From contig JAKFVT010000032.1 of NCBI GenBank assembly GCA_021732005.1, positions 38,038 to 102,037 of the forward strand: a stretch of 64,000 bases of DNA. Direction: 5' to 3'. This document shows positions 52,823 through 62,364 of the stretch, piece after piece; position 1 is the first letter of the stretch; each line of letters opens with the position of its first letter. Source of the DNA: Mycobacterium sp. Lineage in GTDB: Bacteria > Actinomycetota > Actinomycetes > Mycobacteriales > Mycobacteriaceae. The notes under the pieces were generated by a model that was not told the origin of the DNA, searched no databases, and saw only the letters and a program-made list of their open reading frames with translations. A program made the position numbers and the translations under genes.

Positions 52823-54166
52823 GTGGGCACCCTGCGGAAATGCGCTGGTTCGGTGCCGTCGGACGGACCGGCCCAGCGCGCGGACTGCGAGAAGATGCAG
52901 CGCCGCGCGCCGGCTCGCAACCTGCACTGGGCCGAGTCGATCACGCGCCGTCAACGTGTGCTCAACATCGCGGCAACCATGGCCGCCGTCGTCACCTCCG
53001 TCATCGGGATCCTGCAATTCATCACCGCCGATCAATTGGTGGCCATCGGGCTGGTCAATCTCGGCACCGCGGCCATCTTCGGGGTCATCCCGCTACTGCA
53101 CCGCTTCGGCGAGAGCATTGCCGCGCTGGCCTTCATCTTCTTCGCCTTCTTGTCCCTGACGATCGTCGGCTGGCAGGTCGGGACCGACTCCGGCATCCAG
53201 TTCTATTACCTGGTGTCGGCGTCGCTGGCCGTCCTCGTGCTCGGCGTCGAGCACGTCGTGCTCGCCTCGATGGTGGTGGCGATCGGCGCCGGACTGACCA
53301 TCGCATCTCAGTTCCTGGTCCCAGGCGACACCGGAATCCAGCCGCGCTGGCTTGTCAACGCCGGCTTCGTGATCACCACGGTGTCCGCCTGCGTGATGAT
53401 CTTCGCGACGGTCTGGTACGCCATGCGGGAAGTCTCGCGCGCCGAAGCCGCAATGGAATTCGAGTACCTGCGCTCCGAGGCGCTGTTGGCCAACATCCTC
53501 CCGGCCACCATCGCGGCGCGCCTGAAAGACCCGGCCCGCGGCACGATCGCCGACCGGTACGACGACGCCTCGATCCTGTTCGCCGACATCGCCGGCTTCA
53601 CCGAACGCGCCAGCCAGATCGCACCCGCGGAACTGGTGCGCTTCCTCGACCGGCTCTACACCACCTTCGACCGCCTGGTCGACAAGCACGGCCTGGAGAA
53701 GATCAAGACCACCGGCGACTCCTACATGGTCGTCAGTGGAGTGCCCGAGCCCCGAGACGATCACGTCGAGGCGCTGGCGAATCTCGCACTCGACATGGCC
53801 AAGGCGGTTCGCGATCTGCGCGATCCCAACGGTCAGCTCGTGCCGCTGCGGATGGGGATGGCCGCCGGCCCGGTGGTCGCCGGCGTGGTCGGCGCCCGCC
53901 GCTTCTTCTACGACGTGTGGGGCGATGCGGTCAACGTCGCCTCCCGCATGGAGACCACCGACCCCGAAGGCCGCATTCAGGTCCCGCAGGATGTCTACGA
54001 ACGGCTGCGGAGCCGGTTCGTCCTCGAGGAGCGCGGCGACGTCGAGGTGAAGGGCAAGGGCCTGATGCACACCTGGTATCTGGTCGACCGCCGCGCCACA
54101 ACGAGTGCGGACAGCGATCGACCCGCCCAGGAAGAGACTGGGCGGGTCGAAAGTCCAACCGGTTAG
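52823..54166 (+). CDS. cya: membrane class III adenylate cyclase, Rv1625c type
   Basis: The 447-residue enzyme makes cAMP. Six membrane helices (about residues 45-205) precede a cytoplasmic cyclase domain. Metal-binding Asp255 is in SILFADIAGFTERASQ; the substrate-specifying Lys293 and second Asp299 are in LEKIKTTGDSYM; the transition-state residues are in DVWGDAVNVASRMETTDP. As in Rv1625c all six catalytic residues lie in one chain, so the active form is a homodimer. The 5' end follows a -10 box by six bases. Its stop overlaps the dps stop by four bases. Confidence 0.94.
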   Translation: MGTLRKCAGSVPSDGPAQRADCEKMQRRAPARNLHWAESITRRQRVLNIAATMAAVVTSVIGILQFITADQLVAIGLVNLGTAAIFGVIPLLHRFGESIAALAFIFFAFLSLTIVGWQVGTDSGIQFYYLVSASLAVLVLGVEHVVLASMVVAIGAGLTIASQFLVPGDTGIQPRWLVNAGFVITTVSACVMIFATVWYAMREVSRAEAAMEFEYLRSEALLANILPATIAARLKDPARGTIADRYDDASILFADIAGFTERASQIAPAELVRFLDRLYTTFDRLVDKHGLEKIKTTGDSYMVVSGVPEPRDDHVEALANLALDMAKAVRDLRDPNGQLVPLRMGMAAGPVVAGVVGARRFFYDVWGDAVNVASRMETTDPEGRIQVPQDVYERLRSRFVLEERGDVEVKGKGLMHTWYLVDRRATTSADSDRPAQEETGRVESPTG

Positions 54167-54660
54167 ACCTTGCGGTTCTCCGACTTGAGCAGCCACGCCA
54201 GCTTCTCGAGCCCGTCGATCATCTGGTGCAGCTGGTCGGCGGTGGTGGGATCTTCGGCGTCGACGGCGTCGTGCACGTCGCGCATGGTGTCGACGACGGC
54301 GTAGATCGCCGTGGTGATCAGGTCGACCACTTCGCTGGTGTTGTGCTCGTAGGCCGGAATCTGCGGCACGCTGGTGGTTGCCGCGACGGTGTCGGAGCGG
54401 CCGTCGGGCACGGCGTCCAGCGCGCGCATCCGCTCGGCGATCGTGTCACTGGATGCGCGGGCGAAGTCGACGAGCTCGTCGAGCTGCAGGTGCAGATCGC
54501 GGAAGTTGGTTCCGACGACGTTCCAGTGCGCCTGCTTGCCCTGTAGATGCAATTCGATGAGGTCCACCAGGACTCGCTGCAGGTTGCGTGCCAAATCTGC
54601 CGAGGCCTGGAATCCGGTTACTTCTGCGGGATTTCGTCGTTGTCCGGTCGCTGTCGTCAT
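54163..54660 (-). CDS. dps2: Dps-family ferritin, Dps2 type
   Basis: Dps proteins form 12-mers that bind DNA and oxidise and store iron, protecting against peroxide. The 165-residue protein has the ferroxidase ligands His45 (KQAHWNVVG), Asp72 and Glu76 (SSDTIAERMRALDAVPDG), and His57. As remembered, it is close to the M. smegmatis second Dps (VLVDLIELHLQGKQAHWNVV; C-terminus KLAWLLKSENRKV). M. tuberculosis lacks an orthologue here. It converges with cya, overlapping by four bases, and is expected to be stationary-phase or stress regulated. Confidence 0.92.
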   Translation of the reverse strand: MTTATGQRRNPAEVTGFQASADLARNLQRVLVDLIELHLQGKQAHWNVVGTNFRDLHLQLDELVDFARASSDTIAERMRALDAVPDGRSDTVAATTSVPQIPAYEHNTSEVVDLITTAIYAVVDTMRDVHDAVDAEDPTTADQLHQMIDGLEKLAWLLKSENRKV

Positions 54661-54727
54661 AGCCTGTTCAACAGGATGTGACGGGTATTTCTGCCCCGAT
54701 TCCCTGTCACCCTCGTCACGCCGGGCA

Positions 54728-55495
54728 CTACATGACTTTGGACAGGAAGGCCTTCGTCCGGTCGTGCTGCGGATTGCTCAGGACCTCCCGCGGCGGCCCG
54801 TTTTCGACGATCACCCCACCGTCCATGAACACCAGTTCGTCGGCGACCTCACGGGCGAAGCCCATCTCGTGCGTCACCACGATCATCGTCATGCCCTCGC
54901 TGGCAAGTTTTTTCATCACGCCCAGCACTTCGCCGACGAGCTCGGGGTCCAGCGCCGAAGTAGGCTCGTCGAACAGCATCAGCTTGGGGTCCATCGCCAG
55001 AGCCCGGGCGATCGCCACCCGCTGCTGTTGGCCGCCCGACAGCTGCGCCGGGTAGGCGTCGGCCTTGTCGGACAGGCCCACCTGATTGAGCAAGTCCCGA
55101 GCCCGCTCGAGGGCGGCTGCCTTCTTCACCCGCTTGACGTGCACCGGCGATTCGATGATGTTGGCCAGCGCCGTGCGGTGCGGGAAAAGATTGAAGTGCT
55201 GGAACACCATGCCGATGTCGCGGCGCTGCTTGGCAGCCTCGCGCGGGGGCATCTCATAGAGCTTGTCGCCACGCTCGCGATACCCGATGAGATCGCCGTC
55301 GACGTAAAGCCTTCCTGCACTGACAGTTTCGAGGTGGTTGATGCACCGCAGGAACGTCGACTTGCCGGAGCCCGACGGTCCGACAAGTACCAGCACCTTG
55401 CCGCGGTCGACCGACAGCGTCACACCCTTGAGCACCGACAGGGCGCCGAAATCCTTGCACACCCGCTCGGCGCGCACCATGGGTTCACCGGTCAT
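54728..55495 (-). CDS. polar amino acid ABC transporter ATP-binding protein (GlnQ-like)
   Basis: This 255-residue ATPase of the PAAT group (glutamine/arginine/cystine class) has Walker [17 protein letters not shown], signature [16 protein letters not shown] and Walker [19 protein letters not shown]. The Q-loop segment is [17 protein letters not shown]. It overlaps the permease gene by four bases (55492-55495). Together with the permease and binding protein it forms a complete importer of unknown amino acid. The extra segment [20 protein letters not shown] is a small insertion relative to GlnQ. Confidence 0.92.
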   Translation of the reverse strand: MTGEPMVRAERVCKDFGALSVLKGVTLSVDRGKVLVLVGPSGSGKSTFLRCINHLETVSAGRLYVDGDLIGYRERGDKLYEMPPREAAKQRRDIGMVFQHFNLFPHRTALANIIESPVHVKRVKKAAALERARDLLNQVGLSDKADAYPAQLSGGQQQRVAIARALAMDPKLMLFDEPTSALDPELVGEVLGVMKKLASEGMTMIVVTHEMGFAREVADELVFMDGGVIVENGPPREVLSNPQHDRTKAFLSKVM

Positions 55496-56412
55496 ACGTG
55501 TCCCGCCTCCGTACCGGTCTGCGCCTTCGCCAACGCCTCGAGTTGCTTGGTGGTCAACTTCCGGGAAATACCGCGCGAGAAGTACCTCTCGAGGTAGTAC
55601 TGCCCCACCATCAGCACGCTGGTGATCACCAGGTACCAGGTCGCCGCCACCAGCAGCATTGGCACCGGCTCGAAGGTTCGAGCCGCGATCTCCCGCGAGG
55701 CGATGCTGTACAGGTCATAGGAATACGGCACAGCAGTCACCAGCGATGTGGTCTTCAGCATGCTGATGACCTCGTTGCCGGTCGGCGGGATGATGACCCG
55801 CATCGCCTGCGGAAGCACGGTGCGGCGCATCGTCATTCCCCACGACATGCCCAGCGCGGTCGATGCCTCCGACTGCCCTTCGGGCACCGACGTGATGCCT
55901 GCGCGGATGATCTCAGCCATGTACGCGGCCTCGTTGAGGCCGAGACCGATGACCGCGAGCAGGAACGGGATGGACAGGTTCTGCAGGTCGAGGTGGAAGA
56001 ACGACGGTCCGAACGGCACCCCGAGCTGGATGTGCTGATAGATCGTCGGGATCAGCCCCCAGAACACCAGCTGCACGTACACCGGCGTGCCGCGGAAGAT
56101 CCACAGGAAAACCCATGCCACCGAACCGAATACGGGGTTCGGCGACAGTCGCATCACCGACAGGATCACGCCGAGCACGATGCCGAGCACCATCGCGTAC
56201 ACCGTCAGCTGCAGTGTGTTGAAGACACCGAGCATGATTCGGTCGTTGAACAGGTATTCGCCGTATGCCGACCAGCCGTAGGCCGGGTTGGTGGCCGCCC
56301 CGTAGATGAACAGGCCGACCAGGACGATGATGACGGCCGCCCCCACCCACCGCCAGGGATGACGAAGCGGTACCGCGTTGATGGCAGGTGGAGCCGGCTC
56401 GTCGACAGCCAT
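55492..56412 (-). CDS. polar amino acid ABC transporter permease
   Basis: This 306-residue inner-membrane subunit of the HisM/GlnP class has the sequence [20 protein letters not shown], then [20 protein letters not shown], and the EAA motif region [20 protein letters not shown]. About five to six helices are seen, more than the four of the smallest members because of an N-terminal helix ([13 protein letters not shown]). Only one permease gene is present, so the membrane part is probably a homodimer. Gene order on the minus strand is binding protein, permease, ATPase. Confidence 0.92.
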   Translation of the reverse strand: MAVDEPAPPAINAVPLRHPWRWVGAAVIIVLVGLFIYGAATNPAYGWSAYGEYLFNDRIMLGVFNTLQLTVYAMVLGIVLGVILSVMRLSPNPVFGSVAWVFLWIFRGTPVYVQLVFWGLIPTIYQHIQLGVPFGPSFFHLDLQNLSIPFLLAVIGLGLNEAAYMAEIIRAGITSVPEGQSEASTALGMSWGMTMRRTVLPQAMRVIIPPTGNEVISMLKTTSLVTAVPYSYDLYSIASREIAARTFEPVPMLLVAATWYLVITSVLMVGQYYLERYFSRGISRKLTTKQLEALAKAQTGTEAGHV

Positions 56413-56417
56413 ATCGG

Positions 56418-57314
56418 TTAGCTGGTCCCCCCGTTGATGACCGGCTTGGTGATCATTCCGGCTTCGACGCCCCAGTTGCCGGCAATCGTCTTGTAGTCAC
56501 CGGTCTGGATCAGGTGTTCGAGCGCCTTCTGCAGGGACGCGGCCAGCGGCGAACCCTTGGCGACCGGCCAGCCGTAGGGCGCCGAGTCGAAGATCTCGCC
56601 GGCGGCCTCGAGCTTGCCGTTGCTCTGCTTGATGGCGTACGCGGTCACCGGCGAGTCCGCCGACATCGCGTCGGCCTGGCCGAGCACCACCGCGTTGGTG
56701 GCGGCGTCCTGCCCGTCGAATTTCAGGATCTCGATAGCCGGCTTGCCGGCATCGGTGCACGCCTTGCTCTTCTTGGGGAGCTCGTCGGTTTCCTCGGTGG
56801 TGGTCGCCTGCACGGCGACCTTCTTGCCGCACGCGTTGTTCGGGTCGATCGGCGAGCCGGGCCGCTGCGCCCACATGATGCCCGCGTTGAAGTAGTCGAC
56901 GAAGTCCACCGACTGCTGGCGCTCCTTGGTGTCGGTGAACGACGACATACCGACGTTGAAGGTGCCTTGCTGGATCGACGGGATGATCTTGGCGAAGTCC
57001 GCTTCGCGGAAGTCGGCAGTCAACCCCATCGTGGAGGCGATGGCGTTCATCAGGTCGACATCGAAGCCGACGATCTTGCCGCTGGAATCCTTGAATTCGT
57101 TGGGCGCGTAAGGGATGTTCACCCCGACGACCAGCTTGCCCGACTTCTTGATGTCGTCGGGAACAGTCGCGGCGATCTCATCGACCTTCTGCGCCTTGGC
57201 CGCGGTGGTCGCGGTCGACGGGCCTGCGCCGGAGTCATTCTTGCTGCTGCAGCCTGACAGGGCCATGGCACCCGCTACGGCCACCACTCCGGCGATGCGA
57301 CACCATTTCTGCAC
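56418..57314 (-). CDS. polar amino acid ABC transporter substrate-binding lipoprotein
   Basis: This is the SBP_bac_3-family binding protein of the system. The lipobox is AVAGAMALSGC near residue 20. The fold shows KLVVGVNIPYAPNEFKDSSG, IVGFDVDLMNAIASTMGLTA, and the segment SIQQGTFNVGMSSFTDTKER. The start is the GTG at 57314 preceded by AGAGG, giving 298 residues; the frame is open further upstream but without signal-like sequence. Ligand class is inferred as an amino acid, without further resolution. Confidence 0.92.
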   Translation of the reverse strand: MQKWCRIAGVVAVAGAMALSGCSSKNDSGAGPSTATTAAKAQKVDEIAATVPDDIKKSGKLVVGVNIPYAPNEFKDSSGKIVGFDVDLMNAIASTMGLTADFREADFAKIIPSIQQGTFNVGMSSFTDTKERQQSVDFVDYFNAGIMWAQRPGSPIDPNNACGKKVAVQATTTEETDELPKKSKACTDAGKPAIEILKFDGQDAATNAVVLGQADAMSADSPVTAYAIKQSNGKLEAAGEIFDSAPYGWPVAKGSPLAASLQKALEHLIQTGDYKTIAGNWGVEAGMITKPVINGGTS

Positions 57315-57492
57315 GGTTGCCTCTTTCTCTCGACTGCATCCGGGCTGTCTTGCCCGAAAGTAATGGCCGGTCCCAGGTTTTGCACTGCCGGTAACGGAAG
57401 AGTAGTGGCAGCGTAACCAGTTAGCAGCGGAACCGGTCCGGTGAACTGCCCAAATACCGTGGATCGGCTTCGGGCTGTGCGACACTTCGGCC

Positions 57493-58074
57493 ATGACAAC
57501 CACCTCTGCCCCGCCGCTTCTGCCGCATCTGTGGAAGTCGGTCCTGCTGTCGGGCGTTCTGTCGCTCGCCCTCGGTATCCTGGTACTCGTCTGGCCGGGA
57601 ATCTCCATCCTCGTCGCCGCGATCTTCTTCGGCGCCTACCTTCTGGTGACGGGCATCTCGCAGGTGTTCCACGCTTTCACCCTGCACGTGTCGGCCGGCG
57701 GCCGGGTCATGCTGTTCATCAGCGGCGCCGCGGCTCTGATCCTGGCGGTGCTGTGCTTCCGCAGCATTCAGAACTCCATTCTGCTGCTGGCGATCTGGAT
57801 CGGCGTGGGCTTCATCTTCCGTGGCGTCGCCACCGCCGTGTCCGCGATCAGCGATCCGGATACCCCCGGCCGCGGCTGGGAGATCTTCGTCGGCGTCATC
57901 AGCCTCATCGCCGGCATCGTCGTGCTGGCGTCGCCGTTCCCGTCGCTGGCCACGCTGACCCTCGTCGTGGGCATCTGGCTGGTCGTGCTCGGCGTTTTGG
58001 AGGTGGTGGCCTCCTTCGGAATCCGCAAGGCCTCGAACAACCTCGGCGACCGAATCGCCGCCGCAGCGCCCTAG
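57493..58074 (+). CDS. HdeD family (DUF308) membrane protein
   Basis: The 193-residue protein has about six helices arranged as three repeats of the HdeD/DUF308 pattern. Repeats are SVLLSGVLSLALGILVLVWP, GRVMLFISGAAALILAVLCF and GWEIFVGVISLIAGIVVLAS. HdeD is an acid-resistance membrane protein in E. coli, but actinobacterial members have no known role. The ATG at 57493 is divergent from the binding-protein gene. Its stop lies 110 bp before cydA, and an inverted repeat fills that gap. Confidence 0.85.
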   Translation: MTTTSAPPLLPHLWKSVLLSGVLSLALGILVLVWPGISILVAAIFFGAYLLVTGISQVFHAFTLHVSAGGRVMLFISGAAALILAVLCFRSIQNSILLLAIWIGVGFIFRGVATAVSAISDPDTPGRGWEIFVGVISLIAGIVVLASPFPSLATLTLVVGIWLVVLGVLEVVASFGIRKASNNLGDRIAAAAP

Positions 58075-58112
58075 GATTCTCGTCACAAAGGCCAAAAGGC
58101 TCTAGCGCGAAC

Positions 58113-58158
58113 GGCGCGGATCGCTACTACACTTTGTCGTAGATAGGCGATCCGCGCC
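58113..58158. promoter_or_regulatory. 12-bp perfect inverted repeat upstream of cydA
   Basis: GGCGCGGATCGC (58113-58124) and GCGATCCGCGCC (58147-58158) are exact reverse complements, 22 bp apart, with TACACT (58128-58133) between them as a possible -10 box. Either it is a hairpin terminator after the HdeD gene or an operator flanking the cyd promoter. CytBD operons of mycobacteria are known to respond to hypoxia and to CRP. The half-site TCACA near 58083 is noted, but no full CRP palindrome was seen. Confidence 0.5.
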
Positions 58159-58184
58159 TTTCGCGTTGGTTGGAGAGTTCGGCG

Positions 58185-59633
58185 ATGAGCGCTCTTGACG
58201 TGTCCCGATGGCAATTCGGAATCACGACGGTCTACCACTTCATTTTCGTGCCGCTGACCATCGGGCTGGCCCCGCTGATCGCTGTCATGCAGACGATCTG
58301 GGTGCTCACCGACAACCCGGCCTGGTACCGGCTGACCAAATTCTTCGGCAAGATCTTCCTGATCAACTTCGCCATCGGTGTCGCGACCGGCATCGTCCAG
58401 GAGTTCCAATTCGGGATGAACTGGAGCGAATACTCCCGCTTCGTCGGCGATGTGTTCGGCGCACCGCTGGCGCTGGAGGGCCTGGTCGCGTTCTTCCTGG
58501 AGTCGACGTTCATCGGGTTGTGGATATTCGGCTGGACCCGACTCCCCCGCTGGCTGCATCTGACATCGATCTGGCTGGTGGCCATCGCGGTCAACCTGTC
58601 GGCGTTCTTCATCATCACCGCGAATTCGTGGATGCAGCACCCGGTGGGCACCCGGTTCAATCCGCAGACGGGTCGCGCCGAACTGCAGAGCATCGTCGAG
58701 TTGTTCACCAACAACACCGGAGTCGCCGCCTTCTGGCACGCGGTGACGGCGTCGTTCCTGACCGCCGCGACGTTCGTGGCGGCGGTCTGCGCGTGGTGGA
58801 TGGTGCGGTCCAAAGGCGGTCCGGATGCCGTCGCGATGTACCGCCCGGGCGCGATCCTGGGCTCGCTGGTGGCGCTGGTCGCCTGTGTCGGTTTGTTCTT
58901 CACCGGCGACGTGCAAGGCAAGCTGATGTTCCACCAGCAGCCGATGAAGATGGCTGCCGCGGAATCGTTGTGCCACACCGAAACCGATCCCGCTTTGTCG
59001 CTTCTGACCGTCGGGACGCACAACAACTGCGACAGCATCACCCGCGTGATCGAGGTGCCCTTCGCGTTGCCGTTCCTGGCCGAGGGCAAGTTCAGCGGCG
59101 TGACGTTGCAGGGCACCAATGACCTTCAGCAGCAATATGAACAGAAGTTCGGTCCCGGGTGGTACGTCCCCAACTTGTTCGTCACCTACTGGGCGTTCCG
59201 CGCGATGATCGGCTTGATGGCGGTGCCACTGCTGTTCGCACTGGCCACGCTCTGGCTGACGCGCCGCGGCCGGGTGCCCGGCACTCGGTGGTATTCCCGC
59301 TTCGCGCTGTGGACGATCCCGACACCATTCCTGGGCGCGATCGCCGGCTGGGTGTTCACCGAGATGGGCCGTCAGCCTTGGGTGGTCGCGCCCAACCCCG
59401 ACGGCGATCAACTGGTACGGCTGACCGTTCGGCAGGGCGTATCGCTGCACGGAGCCGGCCTGGTGTGGGTGTCGCTGATCTCGTTCACCCTGATCTATGC
59501 GGTGCTGGCGGTGATCTGGTTCTATCTGGTCCGTCGCTATGTCACCGCGGGCCCGCTCGAGCACGACGCCGAGCCGGCGCCGCCCACCCCACCCGGTGAC
59601 GACGAAGTCGCACCTCTTTCTTTCGCGTATTAA
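58185..59633 (+). CDS. cydA: cytochrome bd oxidase subunit I
   Basis: CydA carries the hemes of the bd-type menaquinol oxidase, which keeps respiration going at low oxygen or when the aa3 branch is blocked. The 482-residue protein has heme-ligand His18 (TTVYHFIFVPLTIG) and a second His near 185 in FWHAVTASFLTAATFV. The Q-loop region is short, and GWVFTEMGRQPWVVAP is the characteristic later motif. The ATG at 58185 is preceded by GGAGAG. The gene leads the operon cydABDC, as in M. tuberculosis. Confidence 0.96.
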   Translation: MSALDVSRWQFGITTVYHFIFVPLTIGLAPLIAVMQTIWVLTDNPAWYRLTKFFGKIFLINFAIGVATGIVQEFQFGMNWSEYSRFVGDVFGAPLALEGLVAFFLESTFIGLWIFGWTRLPRWLHLTSIWLVAIAVNLSAFFIITANSWMQHPVGTRFNPQTGRAELQSIVELFTNNTGVAAFWHAVTASFLTAATFVAAVCAWWMVRSKGGPDAVAMYRPGAILGSLVALVACVGLFFTGDVQGKLMFHQQPMKMAAAESLCHTETDPALSLLTVGTHNNCDSITRVIEVPFALPFLAEGKFSGVTLQGTNDLQQQYEQKFGPGWYVPNLFVTYWAFRAMIGLMAVPLLFALATLWLTRRGRVPGTRWYSRFALWTIPTPFLGAIAGWVFTEMGRQPWVVAPNPDGDQLVRLTVRQGVSLHGAGLVWVSLISFTLIYAVLAVIWFYLVRRYVTAGPLEHDAEPAPPTPPGDDEVAPLSFAY

Positions 59634-59659
59634 GCCCGTCGCCTACTGAGGAGCCAACC

Positions 59660-60703
59660 ATGGGGCTGCAACAGATTTGGTTCGTGATCGTGGCGGTGCT
59701 GTTCCTGGGCTTTTTCGTCCTGGAGGGCTTCGACTTCGGCGTCGGCATGGTGATGACCTGGCTGGGTCGGATCGGCAAGGGAGACGCAGAGACTCATCGT
59801 CGGGCGGTGCTGAACACGATCGGCCCGGTCTGGGACGGCAACGAGGTGTGGCTGATCACCGCGGGCGGAGCCATGTTCGCGGCGTTTCCGCACTGGTATG
59901 CCACCGTGTTCTCCACGCTGTACCTGCCGCTGCTGGTGATCCTGCTGTCGATGATCGCGCGCATCGTGGCCATCGAATGGCGCGGCAAGATCGACGATCC
60001 GAAGTGGCGCCGCTGGTGCGACATCGGCATCGCGACCGGGTCGTGGCTCCCGGCGATCCTGTGGGGTGTCGCGTTCGCGGTCCTGGTCAACGGACTCCCG
60101 GTGGGCCTGGACAAGAACGTCGCCGACCTCGCGGTGTCCGACGTGCTGAACCCGTACACCTTGCTTGGTGGGTTGGCCACCTGCTCGCTGTTCCTGTTCC
60201 ACGGCGCGGTGTTCCTGGCCCTCAAGAGCGGCGGCGCGGTGCGCAGCGATGCCGTCGGGCTGGCCCGCACGCTCAGCGTGCCCGCGACCGTGCTGGTGGC
60301 CGCGTTCGGCGTGTGGACGCAACTGGCACACGGTAAGCCGTGGACCTGGGCGGTGCTGGCCATCGCCGTGATCGCCCAACTGGCCGCCGTCGCGGCCGCG
60401 TGGGCGGCGCGGGAAGGCTGGGCGTTCCTGGCGACGACGATCGTCGTCGCGGCGGTGGTGACATTGCTGTTCGGGTCGCTGTACCCCAATCTGGTGCCGT
60501 CGACCATCAGCCCGGCCTACGACCTGACGATCTTCAACGGTTCGTCCAGTCCGTACACCCTGAAGGTGATGACCTGGGCGGCCGCGATATTCACTCCGAT
60601 CGTGCTGATCTACCAGGGCTGGACCTACTGGGTGTTCCGCAAACGCGTCTTCGCCGAGTCGATCCCGAAGTCCGTCGGCCTGCCACTGAGGCGCGTGCCC
60701 TGA
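59660..60703 (+). CDS. cydB: cytochrome bd oxidase subunit II
   Basis: CydB is the non-heme-binding partner of CydA, with about eight or nine helices in 347 residues. The family opening is QQIWFVIVAVLFLGFFVLEG and GFDFGVGMVMTWLGRI; the conserved acidic segment GPVWDGNEVWLITAGGAMFA follows. The ATG at 59660 has GAGGAG upstream. It lies 26 bp after cydA and overlaps cydD by four bases, so the subunits are coupled to the CydDC maturation genes. Confidence 0.97.
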   Translation: MGLQQIWFVIVAVLFLGFFVLEGFDFGVGMVMTWLGRIGKGDAETHRRAVLNTIGPVWDGNEVWLITAGGAMFAAFPHWYATVFSTLYLPLLVILLSMIARIVAIEWRGKIDDPKWRRWCDIGIATGSWLPAILWGVAFAVLVNGLPVGLDKNVADLAVSDVLNPYTLLGGLATCSLFLFHGAVFLALKSGGAVRSDAVGLARTLSVPATVLVAAFGVWTQLAHGKPWTWAVLAIAVIAQLAAVAAAWAAREGWAFLATTIVVAAVVTLLFGSLYPNLVPSTISPAYDLTIFNGSSSPYTLKVMTWAAAIFTPIVLIYQGWTYWVFRKRVFAESIPKSVGLPLRRVP

Positions 60704-62364
60704 GTTCCCAGCGCCGGTCGGGCCCGCTGGACCCACGTCTGTGGCGGGCTTCTCCGGCTGTGCGCCGGTATGTGGTCGCGACGGTCGGCTGCGGAACGCT
60801 GATCGCGGGCTGCGCGATTGCCGGCGCCGTGATCCTCGGCCATCTGGTGGCCGGTGTCATCACCGACCCGGCCACCCGCAGCCTCGGACATTGGGGCGCC
60901 GAACTGGCGATCCTGGCCGGGCTCTGGCTGTTTCGGGCACTGATCCTCCTGCTGCAGGGCCGGCTCGGTCAGCGTGGCGCCAGTGCGGTGATCGCCGACC
61001 TCGGCGGCCGGGTGCTGCGTACGGTTACCGCGCTGCCAGCCGGTGCGCGCGACGCCCAGCGCGACGACGCCGCAACCGTGATCACCAGCGGGCTCGACGG
61101 TCTTCGGCCGTATTTCACCGCGTATCTACCGGCGCTGTTCCTGGCAGCGATCCTCACGCCGGCCACCGTTGTGGTGATCGCGTTCAACGACTTTCAGTCC
61201 GCATTGATCGTGCTCGTCGCTCTGCCACTGATCCCGATCTTCATGGTGCTGATCGGGCTCGCCACCGCGGAGCGATCGGCCGCGGCGTTGGCGGCGATGA
61301 CCACACTGCAGGCCCGGCTGCTGGATCTCATCGCCGGCATCCCCACCCTGCGCGACCTCGGCCGCGCCGACGGACCGGCGCAGCGCATCACCACACTCAG
61401 TGCCGCCCATCGGCGTTCGGCCATGGCCACCCTGCGCATCGCGTTTCTGTCGGCGCTGGTACTCGAACTCATCGCCACCCTGGGTGTCGCGCTGGTCGCG
61501 GTCAGCATCGGACTGCGACTGGTGTACGGCGAGATGAGCCTGGCCGCCGGGCTGACAGTGTTGTTGCTGGCGCCCGACGTGTTCTGGCCGCTGCGCCGAG
61601 TCGGCGTCGAGTTCCATGCCGCGCAGAACGGAAAGGCGGCTTCCGACAAAGCATTCGCCTTGATCGAGCAGAATCCCGCGCCGTTGGCGGGTACCGGCAC
61701 CGTCGAGGCGGCGGGCGCGGAGATCGTCCTCGACGCCCTGAGTGTCGCCGGCCGGGACGGGATGTCACCGCACCGGCTGTCCGGCCGCATACTGCCGGGC
61801 AGCGTCACCGTGCTCACCGGCGCCAACGGCGCAGGCAAGACAACCACGCTGCTCGCGATAGCCGGACTGGTCAGCCCCACCCACGGTCGGATCACCGTTG
61901 ACGGTGTCGACGTCGACGATCTGGACCGGACGGCCTGGTGGCGGCAGCTGGCCTGGCTGGCTCAGCGCCCGGTGATCATTCCGGGAACCGTCGCGGAGAA
62001 CCTGGCGCTGTTCGGTGCACTCACCGATCCTCACGCCGCCTGCGACGCAGCCGGTTTCACCGAGGTGTTGGCCGCACTGCCGAACGGATCGGACACCGTG
62101 CTGGGCCGCGGCGGGGTTGGGTTGTCCCTGGGGCAACGTCAGCGGTTGGGCCTGGCCCGGGCACTCGGGTCTCGCGCGCCCGTGCTGCTGCTCGACGAGC
62201 CGACCTCACATCTGGACGAGGCCACCGAAGAGACTGTGCTGCAAGCGATCCGCGATCGCGCAGCAGGCGGATCCACCGTCGTGGTAGTGGCCCATCGAGA
62301 CAGTGTGGTCCGGATCGCCGACCACGTCATCGCGGTGGAGGCCGATCACCATGCCCGCGTTTGA
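60700..62364 (+). CDS. cydD: thiol/heme-related ABC exporter subunit CydD (possible CTG start)
   Basis: CydDC is a heterodimeric ABC exporter needed to assemble cytochrome bd. In this 554-residue protein the membrane part (about five to six helices) precedes an ATPase domain with Walker A LTGANGAGKTTTLLAIAG, signature GVGLSLGQRQRLGLARALGS and Walker B VLLLDEPTSHLDEATEE. The family N-terminus (SGPLDPRLWRASPAVRRYVV) begins before any ATG/GTG/TTG in this frame. The CTG at 60700, overlapping the cydB stop as CTGA, is the only sensible start; a GTG at 60760 would cut that segment. It overlaps cydC by 14 bases. Confidence 0.9.
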   Translation: MSSQRRSGPLDPRLWRASPAVRRYVVATVGCGTLIAGCAIAGAVILGHLVAGVITDPATRSLGHWGAELAILAGLWLFRALILLLQGRLGQRGASAVIADLGGRVLRTVTALPAGARDAQRDDAATVITSGLDGLRPYFTAYLPALFLAAILTPATVVVIAFNDFQSALIVLVALPLIPIFMVLIGLATAERSAAALAAMTTLQARLLDLIAGIPTLRDLGRADGPAQRITTLSAAHRRSAMATLRIAFLSALVLELIATLGVALVAVSIGLRLVYGEMSLAAGLTVLLLAPDVFWPLRRVGVEFHAAQNGKAASDKAFALIEQNPAPLAGTGTVEAAGAEIVLDALSVAGRDGMSPHRLSGRILPGSVTVLTGANGAGKTTTLLAIAGLVSPTHGRITVDGVDVDDLDRTAWWRQLAWLAQRPVIIPGTVAENLALFGALTDPHAACDAAGFTEVLAALPNGSDTVLGRGGVGLSLGQRQRLGLARALGSRAPVLLLDEPTSHLDEATEETVLQAIRDRAAGGSTVVVVAHRDSVVRIADHVIAVEADHHARV

